From the NCBI GenBank assembly GCA_035489015.1, contig DATHKR010000163.1, positions 1 through 64,000 of the forward strand: 64,000 nt of DNA. Direction: 5' to 3'. Below, piece by piece: positions 46,862 to 55,194 of the stretch. Source of the DNA: DATFRY01 sp035489015. Lineage in GTDB: Bacteria > Myxococcota_A > Polyangia > Haliangiales > Haliangiaceae. How positions within the stretch are numbered: the first letter of the stretch is position 1; each line of letters begins with the position of its first letter. The notes beneath the pieces were generated by a model. It did not search any database and was not told the DNA's origin. It worked only from the letters and a program-made list of their open reading frames with translations. The translations under genes were made by a program, and so were the position numbers.

Positions 46862-48136
46862 ATGTCGTCTCCGACCGCTCGCTTCCTTGCCCTGTCGATC
46901 GTGTGCGCTGCAGGGTGTCGCTCGCAGCATCTCGACGCCGAGCGCCCGCGCCCACCCGTGGCACCCACGGCCCCCGAGGTGCGCCCGATCGCCACCACGC
47001 CGGCCCTCCCCGCGCCGGTGGAGAATCACCTGGTCCTCGACGAGGTCGCGTTCGCCGCCCTGCCCGGCTGGGATCAGGACGAGGTCGGCAAGGCGCTCCC
47101 GGCGTTCGTGCGCTCGTGTCGCAAGCTCCGGCGCCTGGGCGACGGCGAGCGGGTCGGTCGGACCGACACCGGCGGAGTGGCCGGCGACTGGCGCCGCGCG
47201 TGCGCGCGCGCGGATCGGATCGCGGCCACCGATCACGCCGCCGCCCGCGCGTTCTTCGAGAGCGAGTTCGTGCCGTTCCTGGCCAGCAACAACGGCGATC
47301 CGGTCGGCCGGTTCACCGGTTACTACGAGGCGCGCCTGCGCGGATCGCGCCGCCGCCACGGCAGGTACCGCATCCCGCTCCATCGCCGACCGCCGGATCT
47401 CGTCACCGTCGAGCTGTCGAAGTTCCTCGACGACGCGCGCGGCCGGCGACTGGCCGGGCGGGTGGTCGGCCGCAAGCTCGAGCCGTACGACACCCGCGCC
47501 GACATCGTCGGCGGCTCGCTGGCCGGCAAGAAGCTCGAGCTCATCTGGCTCGACGATGCGGTCGACGCGTTCTTCGTCCAGGTCCAGGGCTCCGGCCACG
47601 TCCGGCTCGACACCGGCGAGGGGATCCGGATCGGCTACGCCGCGACCAACGGCCACCGCTACACCGCGATCGGGCGGGTCCTCATCGCCGAGGGGCACCT
47701 CAGCCGCGAGACCGTCTCGATGCAGTCGATCCGCGCCTACCTCGAGGCCCACCCGGAGCGGGCCGACCAGGTCATGAATCAAAACGCCTCGTACGTCTTC
47801 TTCGAGATCATCGAGGGCGACGGCCCGCTCGGCTCCCAGGGTGTCGTCCTCACCGACGGGCGGTCGATCGCGATCGACCGCAACTTCATCCCCCAGTCGG
47901 CGCCGGTGTGGCTGGACACCGTCGCGCCGGTCGCCGGCGTCGACGGTGAGCAGCCGCTGCGCCGCCTGGTCATCGCCCAGGACACCGGCGGCGCGATCCT
48001 GGGACCGGTGCGCGCCGATGTCTACTGGGGTGGCGACGAGGCGGCGGCGGACGTGGCCGGCCGGATGAAGAGCACCGGCCGGTACTTCGTGCTGCTACCG
48101 CTGGCGACCGCAGCCCGTCTCAGAACTCGTACATGA
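46862..48136 (+). CDS. mltA: MltA-type lytic transglycosylase lipoprotein
   Basis: 424 residues. Lipoprotein signal MSSPTARFLALSIVCAAGC. The MltA domain shows GRFTGYYEARLRGSRRRHGRYRIPLHRRP and FFVQVQGSGHVRLDTGEGIRIGYAATNGH, followed by the 3D domain with LVIAQDTGGAILGPVRADVYWG, whose catalytic Asp lies in QDTGGA and a second Asp in ADVYWG. It cleaves peptidoglycan glycan strands to anhydromuropeptides at the outer membrane, serving growth or prey-wall digestion. Its end overlaps the convergent TonB-dependent receptor gene by 17 bp. Confidence 0.95.
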   Translation: MSSPTARFLALSIVCAAGCRSQHLDAERPRPPVAPTAPEVRPIATTPALPAPVENHLVLDEVAFAALPGWDQDEVGKALPAFVRSCRKLRRLGDGERVGRTDTGGVAGDWRRACARADRIAATDHAAARAFFESEFVPFLASNNGDPVGRFTGYYEARLRGSRRRHGRYRIPLHRRPPDLVTVELSKFLDDARGRRLAGRVVGRKLEPYDTRADIVGGSLAGKKLELIWLDDAVDAFFVQVQGSGHVRLDTGEGIRIGYAATNGHRYTAIGRVLIAEGHLSRETVSMQSIRAYLEAHPERADQVMNQNASYVFFEIIEGDGPLGSQGVVLTDGRSIAIDRNFIPQSAPVWLDTVAPVAGVDGEQPLRRLVIAQDTGGAILGPVRADVYWGGDEAAADVAGRMKSTGRYFVLLPLATAARLRTRT

Positions 48137-51100
48137 GGGTGAGCTGGACCCGCCACAGCGAGGCGAGCAGGCTGACCTGCTCCGGCCGCTCGGTCCTGAG
48201 GTTGCTGTAAACGTAGCGCGAGGTGGAGGGATCGTAGCGCACGTCCACGGTCGGGACGATCGAGGGGAACGGAACCTGGTCGAGCGTGCCCCACTTCGAG
48301 TTGAGCAGGTTGCCCAGGTTCTGGATGTCGAGCATCAGGCGGCCCTTCTGCTTGGACATGACGCCCGGGACGTCCTGCGCGAGGCGGAGGTCGACGCGCT
48401 TGTACCAGGGGCTGGTGAAGGCGTTGCGCGGGGCGATCTGGCCCCGGTAGTCGGACAGCCCCGTCTTCTGCAGGAAGTCCTCCAGCTCGTCCTCGGAGAT
48501 GCCGTCGAGGGTGACGTCGGAGCCGTCGCCGCGCGGGACGTAGAACAGCTCGCGGTTGCGGCGGGCGAACTCGCGGTCCTCGCCGAACAGGGAGGCCAGG
48601 TCGAAGCCGCCGGCCGAGTCGCCAAACGTGTAGCTGTAGGGCTGTCCGCTGCGCATCTCGACGAACACGGCCAGGTGGGTGTTGAGGTACTCGAGGCTGC
48701 GATCGCCGAAGATGTCGGCCACCAGCGGGCGCTCGTAGCGCAGCGACCCGATGATGCGGTGCCGGCGCTCGTAGTTCGACCGCGCCACCGTCGGGAAGTC
48801 CGGATCGTCGACCGCGGCCAGGCCGTAGTTGGAGACCGAGCGCGAGCTGGTCGCCGGGCTGAGCTCGGTGACGTTCTGGTAGGCGTAGGCGCCGTAGACG
48901 CTGAAGCCGTACGGCAGCGGCTTGGCGGCCGAGATGCTGGCGGTGTGGCTGCGCCCCTGGGTCGTGTTGGTCAGCAGCATGTCGTAGCCGCGCGTCGGGT
49001 TGAACGCGGCGCCGTCGGAGTCGTCGAAGTCGTAGTACGGGCGACCGTCGGGCAGCGTGCCGACCGGCCGGTTGTCGTCGATCGAGCCCAGGTCGCGGCG
49101 GAGGTCGACCCACTTCAGGCCGTTCATGGTGTTGCCGTAGATGTAGTTGAACGCGAGGGCGATGTCGCCGATGCCGGGGAGCTCCGTCGAGTAGTCGGCG
49201 CCGAGCGACGTCTTCCACTCGGTCGGGATCTTGAAGTCCGGGTCCAGCGCGTCGACGTTGCCGTCGCCGGCCATGAGCTGGTCGGACAGCGCGGTCGGGA
49301 TGTCGCGCCCGTTGAAGCCGCCGATGACGCCGGGATCGTCGCTGAAGGCCGAGTCGAGGTTGACGCCGTTGTTGGTGTAGTTGTTCGACAGCCAGACGTT
49401 CGGGGTGCCGCCGCTGTACAGGCCGGTGCCGGCCCGCAGGTTCAGGCCGTCGACCGGGCGATAGCTGGCGCCGCCGCGCGGCAGCACGACCGACTTGCCG
49501 GTGATGGTCTCGGCGTTGGAGAAGCCGTAGCGGTCGTCGAAGTTGGGGTTGAGCGGGATGTTGTCCTCGCCCTGGTAGACCTCGAAGCGAACTCCCCCCT
49601 GGATGGTGAGGTCGGAGGTCACCGCGTACTGGTCCTGGGCGTAGGCCGACAGCACGCCGAGGTCGAAGGAGGCGGCGGCGTCGTTCGGGTCGTTGGTGAC
49701 CGCGTTGCCGTAGAAGATCGAGCTGGGCATCTGCGCGGCGAACGCCTCGATCGAGTCGTAGCTGGCCTCGCCGTTGCTGGACGAGACGAACAGGTTGTAC
49801 ACGCTCACCCGGTCGAGCTCGATGCCGCCGACCAGGAGGTGAGTGCCGAGCAGGTAGTCGCCCTGGACCTTGCCGTGGAGGGTGTCGTTGTCGAGCCGGT
49901 TGGCGTGGCGGAACGGATCCGGGCCGAGCACGACGGTGCCCCCGTCCGGCGTCGTCACCGTGGCCTCCATGAAGCCGTTGCCGTTCAGCGGGGTGGGCCG
50001 CGAGTCGACGATCTTTCCGGAGAACTCCGCCTCGGTGGCGAAGTTCGACGTCCAGTCGGAGTTGAGGCGCAGCGAAAAGGCGTGCAGCCCATCGCGCTGG
50101 TCGTACCAGTCGGAGGTGAGCGGGAGGTTGTTGCCGAACGCCGCGGTGTCCTGGACGACGTTGCCCGAGGTGCGCTGGTACTTCCCGGTCAGGTGGTGCG
50201 CCTTGTCGATCTGCCAGTCCACCTTGGTCATCAGCTTGAAGTCGCGCTCGTCGAGCGACTTGCTGGCCTCGCCGGCGTCGAAGCCGTAGACGTCGCGCGA
50301 GATCTGCCGGATCCGGTCCACGTCGTCCACGGTCACATCGGCGATCTCGTTGGCCGCGCCCGAGCCGGTCGCGCCGACGCTGGTGGGCGTGGTCGCCTCC
50401 AGGCCCTCGATGCTGACGAAGAAGTGGAGCTTGTCCTCGATGATCGGCCCGCCCAGGTTGAGCCCGTAGCGCACCTCGCGGAAGTCGGTCTCCTCGAGCT
50501 CCTCCTGGTTGATGGTGCTGCCGGTCAGGCTCTGGTTGGCGAACGTGCCGAGCAGCGCGCCGTGGAACTCGTTGGTGCCGGACTTGGTGACGATGTTGAT
50601 GTTGCCGCCCAGGAACTGGCCGTAGCGGACGTCGAACGGCGAGCGCTCGACCGCGATCTGCTCGATCGCGTTCATCGCGATCGGGCTGCGCTGGGTCGGG
50701 TAGCCGCTGGCGTTGAGCCCGAAGTCATCGTCCTGGCGGATTCCGTCGATGGTGACGCTGTTGAAGCGGTTGTTGGCCCCGCCGATGCTGAGCGCCTTGC
50801 TCTCCCCCTCCAGGTACGCCTCCGGGGTGAGCTGGACGACGTCCTTCGGATCGCGCGTGATCCCGGGCAGCGCGTCGATGTCGGCGGCGTTGAACTCCAC
50901 CTTCTGCGAGGTCGTCCTGGGCGTGTCGTTCGCGTTGATGATGATCACCTCCTCCTCGGCCACGTGGAGCGTGGCCGAGAGCCGCTCCACCTTGCCGGCG
51001 TCGAGGAAGATGTTGGTGTACCCGACCGGGCGAAAGCCGGAGAAGGTGATCGTGACGGAGTAGGGTCCGCCGACGCGGAGGCCGGTGAAGGCGAACTCGC

Positions 51101-51323
51101 CGCTGGAGTTGGTGTAGGCGGTCTTGGTGTTCTGGGTCGGCTCGTGGACGAGCTTGACCTCGGCCAGCTCCATCTTGCCGCCGTCCTCGCCGCTCACCGA
51201 TCCGCGCAACCCGGCGGTGTTGACCTGCGCGTGGGCGGCGCGAGAGCCGCCGACGACGACGGCGATTGCCAGCAGGATGCCGACGGAGAACGAGCGCTTC
51301 ACGCTCGCGTGTCTGTCCATCAT
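48120..51323 (-). CDS. Oar-like TonB-dependent receptor
   Basis: 1067 residues. Signal peptide, a carboxypeptidase-regulatory-like domain (GLRGSVSGEDGGKMELAEVKLVHEPTQNTKTAYTNSSGEFAFTGL), plug domain (ALSIGGANNRFNSVTIDGI, FDVRYGQFLGGNINIVTKSGTNEFHG) and a ~22-strand beta-barrel ending in aromatic LTLMYEF, as needed for outer-membrane assembly. The style matches Myxococcus Oar and Bacteroidetes-type receptors for large substrates or protease export. No linked TonB/ExbBD or substrate gene is visible. Confidence 0.92.
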   Translation of the reverse strand: MMDRHASVKRSFSVGILLAIAVVVGGSRAAHAQVNTAGLRGSVSGEDGGKMELAEVKLVHEPTQNTKTAYTNSSGEFAFTGLRVGGPYSVTITFSGFRPVGYTNIFLDAGKVERLSATLHVAEEEVIIINANDTPRTTSQKVEFNAADIDALPGITRDPKDVVQLTPEAYLEGESKALSIGGANNRFNSVTIDGIRQDDDFGLNASGYPTQRSPIAMNAIEQIAVERSPFDVRYGQFLGGNINIVTKSGTNEFHGALLGTFANQSLTGSTINQEELEETDFREVRYGLNLGGPIIEDKLHFFVSIEGLEATTPTSVGATGSGAANEIADVTVDDVDRIRQISRDVYGFDAGEASKSLDERDFKLMTKVDWQIDKAHHLTGKYQRTSGNVVQDTAAFGNNLPLTSDWYDQRDGLHAFSLRLNSDWTSNFATEAEFSGKIVDSRPTPLNGNGFMEATVTTPDGGTVVLGPDPFRHANRLDNDTLHGKVQGDYLLGTHLLVGGIELDRVSVYNLFVSSSNGEASYDSIEAFAAQMPSSIFYGNAVTNDPNDAAASFDLGVLSAYAQDQYAVTSDLTIQGGVRFEVYQGEDNIPLNPNFDDRYGFSNAETITGKSVVLPRGGASYRPVDGLNLRAGTGLYSGGTPNVWLSNNYTNNGVNLDSAFSDDPGVIGGFNGRDIPTALSDQLMAGDGNVDALDPDFKIPTEWKTSLGADYSTELPGIGDIALAFNYIYGNTMNGLKWVDLRRDLGSIDDNRPVGTLPDGRPYYDFDDSDGAAFNPTRGYDMLLTNTTQGRSHTASISAAKPLPYGFSVYGAYAYQNVTELSPATSSRSVSNYGLAAVDDPDFPTVARSNYERRHRIIGSLRYERPLVADIFGDRSLEYLNTHLAVFVEMRSGQPYSYTFGDSAGGFDLASLFGEDREFARRNRELFYVPRGDGSDVTLDGISEDELEDFLQKTGLSDYRGQIAPRNAFTSPWYKRVDLRLAQDVPGVMSKQKGRLMLDIQNLGNLLNSKWGTLDQVPFPSIVPTVDVRYDPSTSRYVYSNLRTERPEQVSLLASLWRVQLTLMYEF

Positions 51324-51469
51324 GAAACGCCTCCAGGCGACGGGGGGGCCGCCACTCTAGCCCAGAGGCCCTCGCCTCTGAACGCCGCGCGTCCCCGAAA
51401 TGCGGGGAACCGCGCGCGACCTGGGGCCTGCGTCTCGCCGCGATGCGGCAGACGCCGGCACGCTCGTAA

Positions 51470-52336
51470 CTATGGAGGCGGCAAGGGCCCGTAGCGGAGC
51501 GCGGCGCGGACCGCGTAGTGGTCCGACCCGTCGCCGATCGGGATCTGGTCCTCGACGGTGGCGTCGAGAACGTCACCTGGCTGTGTCGACAGGATGTAAT
51601 CGACGCGTCCGCCGCCGGGGCCGCCGGTCGAGTCGGGGTGGGTCAGGGCGCGACCCTCTGGATGAAGGATGCGATAGACATCGACCAGGCCCGAGTCGAT
51701 GAGGGTGCGGAAGGGCTGGCCTTCCTCGTAGTGATCCCAGTTGTTGAGATCGCCGCCGAGCACGGCCGGATCGTCGCCCCGGGTCGACTGGATGTAGGCG
51801 GCGGCGGCGACGGCGTACTCGAGCTGACGCGCCTCGTCACAGCGGTCCTCGTCGCTGCGGTACGGGTAACACCAGTGCGTGGAGTAGAAGTTGAGCGGCT
51901 CGCCGGTATCGCGCGAGGTGAAATGACCCCACACGACCTTGCGGGCGCCCCAGCCGTCGTCGTCGAACCCGAGCTCGACGGAGCCGTGGTCCTCGAGGAG
52001 CCAGGCGTCGGCGTCGTAGAGGACGGCGATGCCGGCGTGAGGCGGCTCGGTCAGCTGGTAGCGATCCGGCAGCAGCGCGCCGAGGGCGTCCGGCTGGCTC
52101 AGCTCCTGGTAGGCGACGAAGTCGGGCGCGCGCCGGGTGATGTGCTCGGCGATGGTGTGCCCGCGGGCGCTGTCGCCCTGCTGCTGGACGTTGTAGGTCA
52201 TGAAGACCACGGCGCCGTCGCTCCGATCCCGATCGACGGTGGGGTCGAGGTTGTCGCCGCACGCGGCGACCGCCGGGCCCAGGATCGAGAGGAGGATCAG
52301 GGCCGCCCGGAGCGGCGACCACGCGCGGCGGCTCAT
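51470..52336 (-). CDS. Exported endonuclease/exonuclease/phosphatase (EEP) family protein
   Basis: 288 residues. Lipoprotein-like N-terminus (AALILLSILGPAVAACGDN). The EEP fold motifs are intact: FMTYNVQQQG (metal Asn), FVAYQELSQPD (metal Glu), FYSTHWCYPY, VLGGDLNNWDHY (GDxN) and a final GDGSDHYAV (catalytic SDH). Could be an extracellular DNase or phosphodiesterase. Same strand as the downstream-lying kinase-like gene, which is upstream in transcription (47-bp gap), so possibly an operon. Confidence 0.88.
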   Translation of the reverse strand: MSRRAWSPLRAALILLSILGPAVAACGDNLDPTVDRDRSDGAVVFMTYNVQQQGDSARGHTIAEHITRRAPDFVAYQELSQPDALGALLPDRYQLTEPPHAGIAVLYDADAWLLEDHGSVELGFDDDGWGARKVVWGHFTSRDTGEPLNFYSTHWCYPYRSDEDRCDEARQLEYAVAAAAYIQSTRGDDPAVLGGDLNNWDHYEEGQPFRTLIDSGLVDVYRILHPEGRALTHPDSTGGPGGGRVDYILSTQPGDVLDATVEDQIPIGDGSDHYAVRAALRYGPLPPP

Positions 52337-52383
52337 CCATGGAGTCTGGCCAGGACCGCCGCCGGACGCCAGCCCTGCGCTCC

Positions 52384-53496
52384 TCAGTAGACCCGGATCT
52401 CGCCGCGGTCGACTCGCTCGAGCAGCCGGGCCACGCGGTCGCGGACCCCCTCGATCTCGTCGGCGGTCAGGCCGACCCGGAGGCGGCTGTCTTTCCAGTC
52501 CATTCCGTCCGATGGCGGCGCGTCGATCGACGGCTCGACCACGACCAGGCCGCGGTCCTTGCGCTCGAGCTCGGCGACCGAGCGGAGTCGATCGACCCGG
52601 TCGCCGATCCGGCGCAGGCGCTCGATCCGCGACCGCGGCAGGGCCGGCACGCGGATGCGCGACCAGTCGCTCCGGTCCGGCAGGTTGGCGTTCCGGGCCA
52701 GCCCGAGCGACAGGCTGTTGTCCACGCTGTAGACGAACGGCGCCGCCCGGTCGCGCGTGATGAGGAAGTTGCGCGCGTGGCTGTCGGCGTGGGCGATGAG
52801 GTAGGTGAACAGGTTCACCGTCGCGATCGAGTCGCGGTAGCCGGTGTTCTTCTCGAACAGCGCGCGGTCGAGCGCGTGAGCGTGCTCGCCGTCGAACCAG
52901 CCGGCCTTCTCCGCGTCGCCCAGCGGCTGCACGTCCTCCAGCCAGTACGACAGGATGCCGTACACGCACCGCGTCTCGGGGAAGGTCGGCTTCGCCTTGC
53001 GGTCGACCGCCGCGCGGTACTCGTCCAGCGGAAAGCAGTGCGGCGCGGTGGGCGGCGCGACGTACTCGTCCGGCTCCAGGAACAGCTTCTGGACCGCGTA
53101 CGCGGCCAGCTCGCGGCGCGGGCTGTTGCGCGAGGTCGTGGTCGAGTGCGCGCGCCACTTGGCGCGGAAGACCGCGTGCGGCTCGTCGGCGAGGCGCAGG
53201 GTGAGCACGCGAGCGCCCTGGACGCCGGCCGGGGTGGGAGTCGATCGGAGGATCTCGATGTCGGATCGCTCGAGCCACTTCTCGACCTCGGCCGCCGAAC
53301 GGCACGCGTCGGTCGGTCCCGACCGGCACAGCCGGGCTGGCTCGGTGAGCCCATCCTTGCCGGTCCTCTGCGAATGGCACGACCCGGAGCACGCGCAGAC
53401 CAGCCCGATCAGGGCGGACGCGGCGGCGACTGCGATCCGGTTCCACGGCACGAGGGGGGGTTCCACAATAGGCCCGGCGCGCCGGTCGATTGCCAT
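52384..53496 (-). CDS. Lipoprotein with protein-kinase-like (HipA/FAM20-type) motifs
   Basis: 370 residues. The N-terminus (VAAASALIGLVCACSGSC) looks like a lipoprotein signal. The body has motifs seen in kinase-fold proteins of the HipA/FAM20/PI-kinase branch: VFRAKWRAHS (Lys), RRELAAYAVQKLF (Glu), LFTYLIAHADSHARNFLITRD (HxDxHxxN catalytic loop) and FVYSVDNSLSLGLA (metal Asp-Asn). No Gly-rich loop is obvious. Cys pairs before the domain suggest an exported location. A kinase in the periplasm or outside the cell would be unusual; alternatively it is a non-catalytic relative. Start is ATG 53496. Confidence 0.7.
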   Translation of the reverse strand: MAIDRRAGPIVEPPLVPWNRIAVAAASALIGLVCACSGSCHSQRTGKDGLTEPARLCRSGPTDACRSAAEVEKWLERSDIEILRSTPTPAGVQGARVLTLRLADEPHAVFRAKWRAHSTTTSRNSPRRELAAYAVQKLFLEPDEYVAPPTAPHCFPLDEYRAAVDRKAKPTFPETRCVYGILSYWLEDVQPLGDAEKAGWFDGEHAHALDRALFEKNTGYRDSIATVNLFTYLIAHADSHARNFLITRDRAAPFVYSVDNSLSLGLARNANLPDRSDWSRIRVPALPRSRIERLRRIGDRVDRLRSVAELERKDRGLVVVEPSIDAPPSDGMDWKDSRLRVGLTADEIEGVRDRVARLLERVDRGEIRVY

Positions 53497-53715
53497 CAAC
53501 CAGCGGGGGTTTCGGCGGGCACGGCGCAGCCGTCATGCCGCCACAGGATCGGCCTTGTCGCCGCCGGGCCCGGGGCAGGCGCCGAAGGCTGAAAAACTGG
53601 CCTCGGCGAGGGTGCGGGCTGTGGCTGGCAGCCGGGGCCACGATTCGCCTCACGGTCACGTTCGCGATGGAAGGTCGACACCGGACGTGACTACAGTCCG
53701 GGAGTTGCCGCGCTG

Positions 53716-55176
53716 ATGCGGTCGGTGAGGTACCCGATGCCCCGACGCTCTTTCTCTGCCTGCTCCTGTCTTCTGGCTGGCTGGTCGTTCCTGGGCGGGT
53801 GCGCGGCGGGCGGTGACGGGGTGGACGGGGAGCACGCCGACGGCCTGGCCGGGACGACCGAGGTGTCGGCGCGCGGCGCCGACGACACGCTGGACATCGC
53901 GAACTGGAACGTCGAGTGGCTGGGCAGCACCGCGTTCGGTCCCGATGACGAGGCGCTCCAGCTGGTCAACGTCGAGGACGTGATCGGCGGGACCGACTTC
54001 GACATCTGGAGCCTGGAGGAGGTGGTCAGCCGGGATGCGTTCGACACCCTCATGGAGTCGCTGACCGGCTACACGGGGATCCTGGCCAACGACCCGATGG
54101 TCGAGGGCGGCTCCGGGTCCTACTCGGCCAGCGAGCAGAAGCCGGCCCTGGTCTTCAAGTCCGACGTCGGCTCGCTGATCTCGGCCCGGATCATCCTGTC
54201 CGACAAGGCCTTCGAGTTCGGCAGCCGCCCGCCCCTCGAGGTGCGCCTGTCGGTGTCGCTCGGCGGGGTCACCCAGGAGCGGGTCTTCATCCTCCTCCAC
54301 ATGAAGGCGTTCGGCGACGCGGAGAGCCGCCAGCGTCGGGCCGACGCCGCGGTGGCGCTCAAGGGCTTCCTCGACGAGACCTATCCGTCCGAGAAGGTGA
54401 TCGTGCTGGGCGACTGGAACGACGACCTCGACGCGTCGGGCACCAGGCCGAGCCCGTTCGCCAACTTCGTCGGGGACCCGGCCCACTACACGTTCCCCAC
54501 CCGCCGGCTCACCGACGACGGCGTCGGGACCACCTGTAGCTCGACCAACACGATCGACCACCAGATGGTCACCAACGAGCTGGCCGCGGACGACGAGACC
54601 GGGTCGGTGGAGGCCTACGAGCTGGAGGACCAGGTCGCCGGCTACTGCGACAACACCAGCGATCACTTTCCGGTCCTGGTCCGCTACGCGCTCGACGGGG
54701 CCAGCACCGGCGGGTCGGTCGCCATCAACGAGATCCTGGCCAACGAGCCGGGCGCCGACACCGGCGGCGAGTTCGTCGAGGTGGTCAACGGCGGCGCCAG
54801 CGAGGTGGACCTGTCCGGCTGGGAGATCCGCGACACCACCGACGTGCGGCACACCTTCGACGCCGGGACGTCGCTGGCGGCCGGCAAGGCGATCGTGGTG
54901 TTCGCCGGCGAGGACGCGATCCCGGCCGGGCTCGACGACGCGGTCGCCGCCTCGTCCGGCTCGCTCAGCCTGACCAACGGCGGCGAGTCGGTCTCGCTGC
55001 GCGACGGGTCCGGGGCGGTGGTCGATTCGTTCCGCTACACGAGCGCGCTCGGCGCGGCCGACGGCGTGTCGATGAACCGCAGCCCGGACGGCAGCGAGGG
55101 CAGCTTCGTCCTCCACTCGACGCTGTCGTCGCTGGACGCGAGCCCCGGGCTCCGCAGCTCCGGTTCGGGGTTCTGA
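53716..55176 (+). CDS. Exported EEP nuclease with lamin-tail domain
   Basis: 486 residues. Lipoprotein signal (LLAGWSFLGGCAAG), acidic linker, then an EEP-fold domain: DIANWNVEWLG, DIWSLEEVV, FILLHMKAFGD, VIVLGDWNDDLD and NTSDHFPVLVRY. Residues ~335-480 are an Ig-like lamin-tail domain (INEILANEPGADTGGEFVEVVN, LSGWEIRDTT, KAIVVFAGEDA, VVDSFRYTS), common in secreted nucleases of this type. Probably an extracellular DNase for nutrient DNA or prey. Divergent from the kinase-like gene. Confidence 0.9.
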   Translation: MRSVRYPMPRRSFSACSCLLAGWSFLGGCAAGGDGVDGEHADGLAGTTEVSARGADDTLDIANWNVEWLGSTAFGPDDEALQLVNVEDVIGGTDFDIWSLEEVVSRDAFDTLMESLTGYTGILANDPMVEGGSGSYSASEQKPALVFKSDVGSLISARIILSDKAFEFGSRPPLEVRLSVSLGGVTQERVFILLHMKAFGDAESRQRRADAAVALKGFLDETYPSEKVIVLGDWNDDLDASGTRPSPFANFVGDPAHYTFPTRRLTDDGVGTTCSSTNTIDHQMVTNELAADDETGSVEAYELEDQVAGYCDNTSDHFPVLVRYALDGASTGGSVAINEILANEPGADTGGEFVEVVNGGASEVDLSGWEIRDTTDVRHTFDAGTSLAAGKAIVVFAGEDAIPAGLDDAVAASSGSLSLTNGGESVSLRDGSGAVVDSFRYTSALGAADGVSMNRSPDGSEGSFVLHSTLSSLDASPGLRSSGSGF

Positions 55177-55194
55177 CCCGGGCGCAGGTCGCGA

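Noticed and set aside
53656..55116. A 486-codon open frame antisense to the EEP/lamin-tail gene
   Set aside because: The sense frame has signal peptide and nuclease motifs; the antisense product has none.
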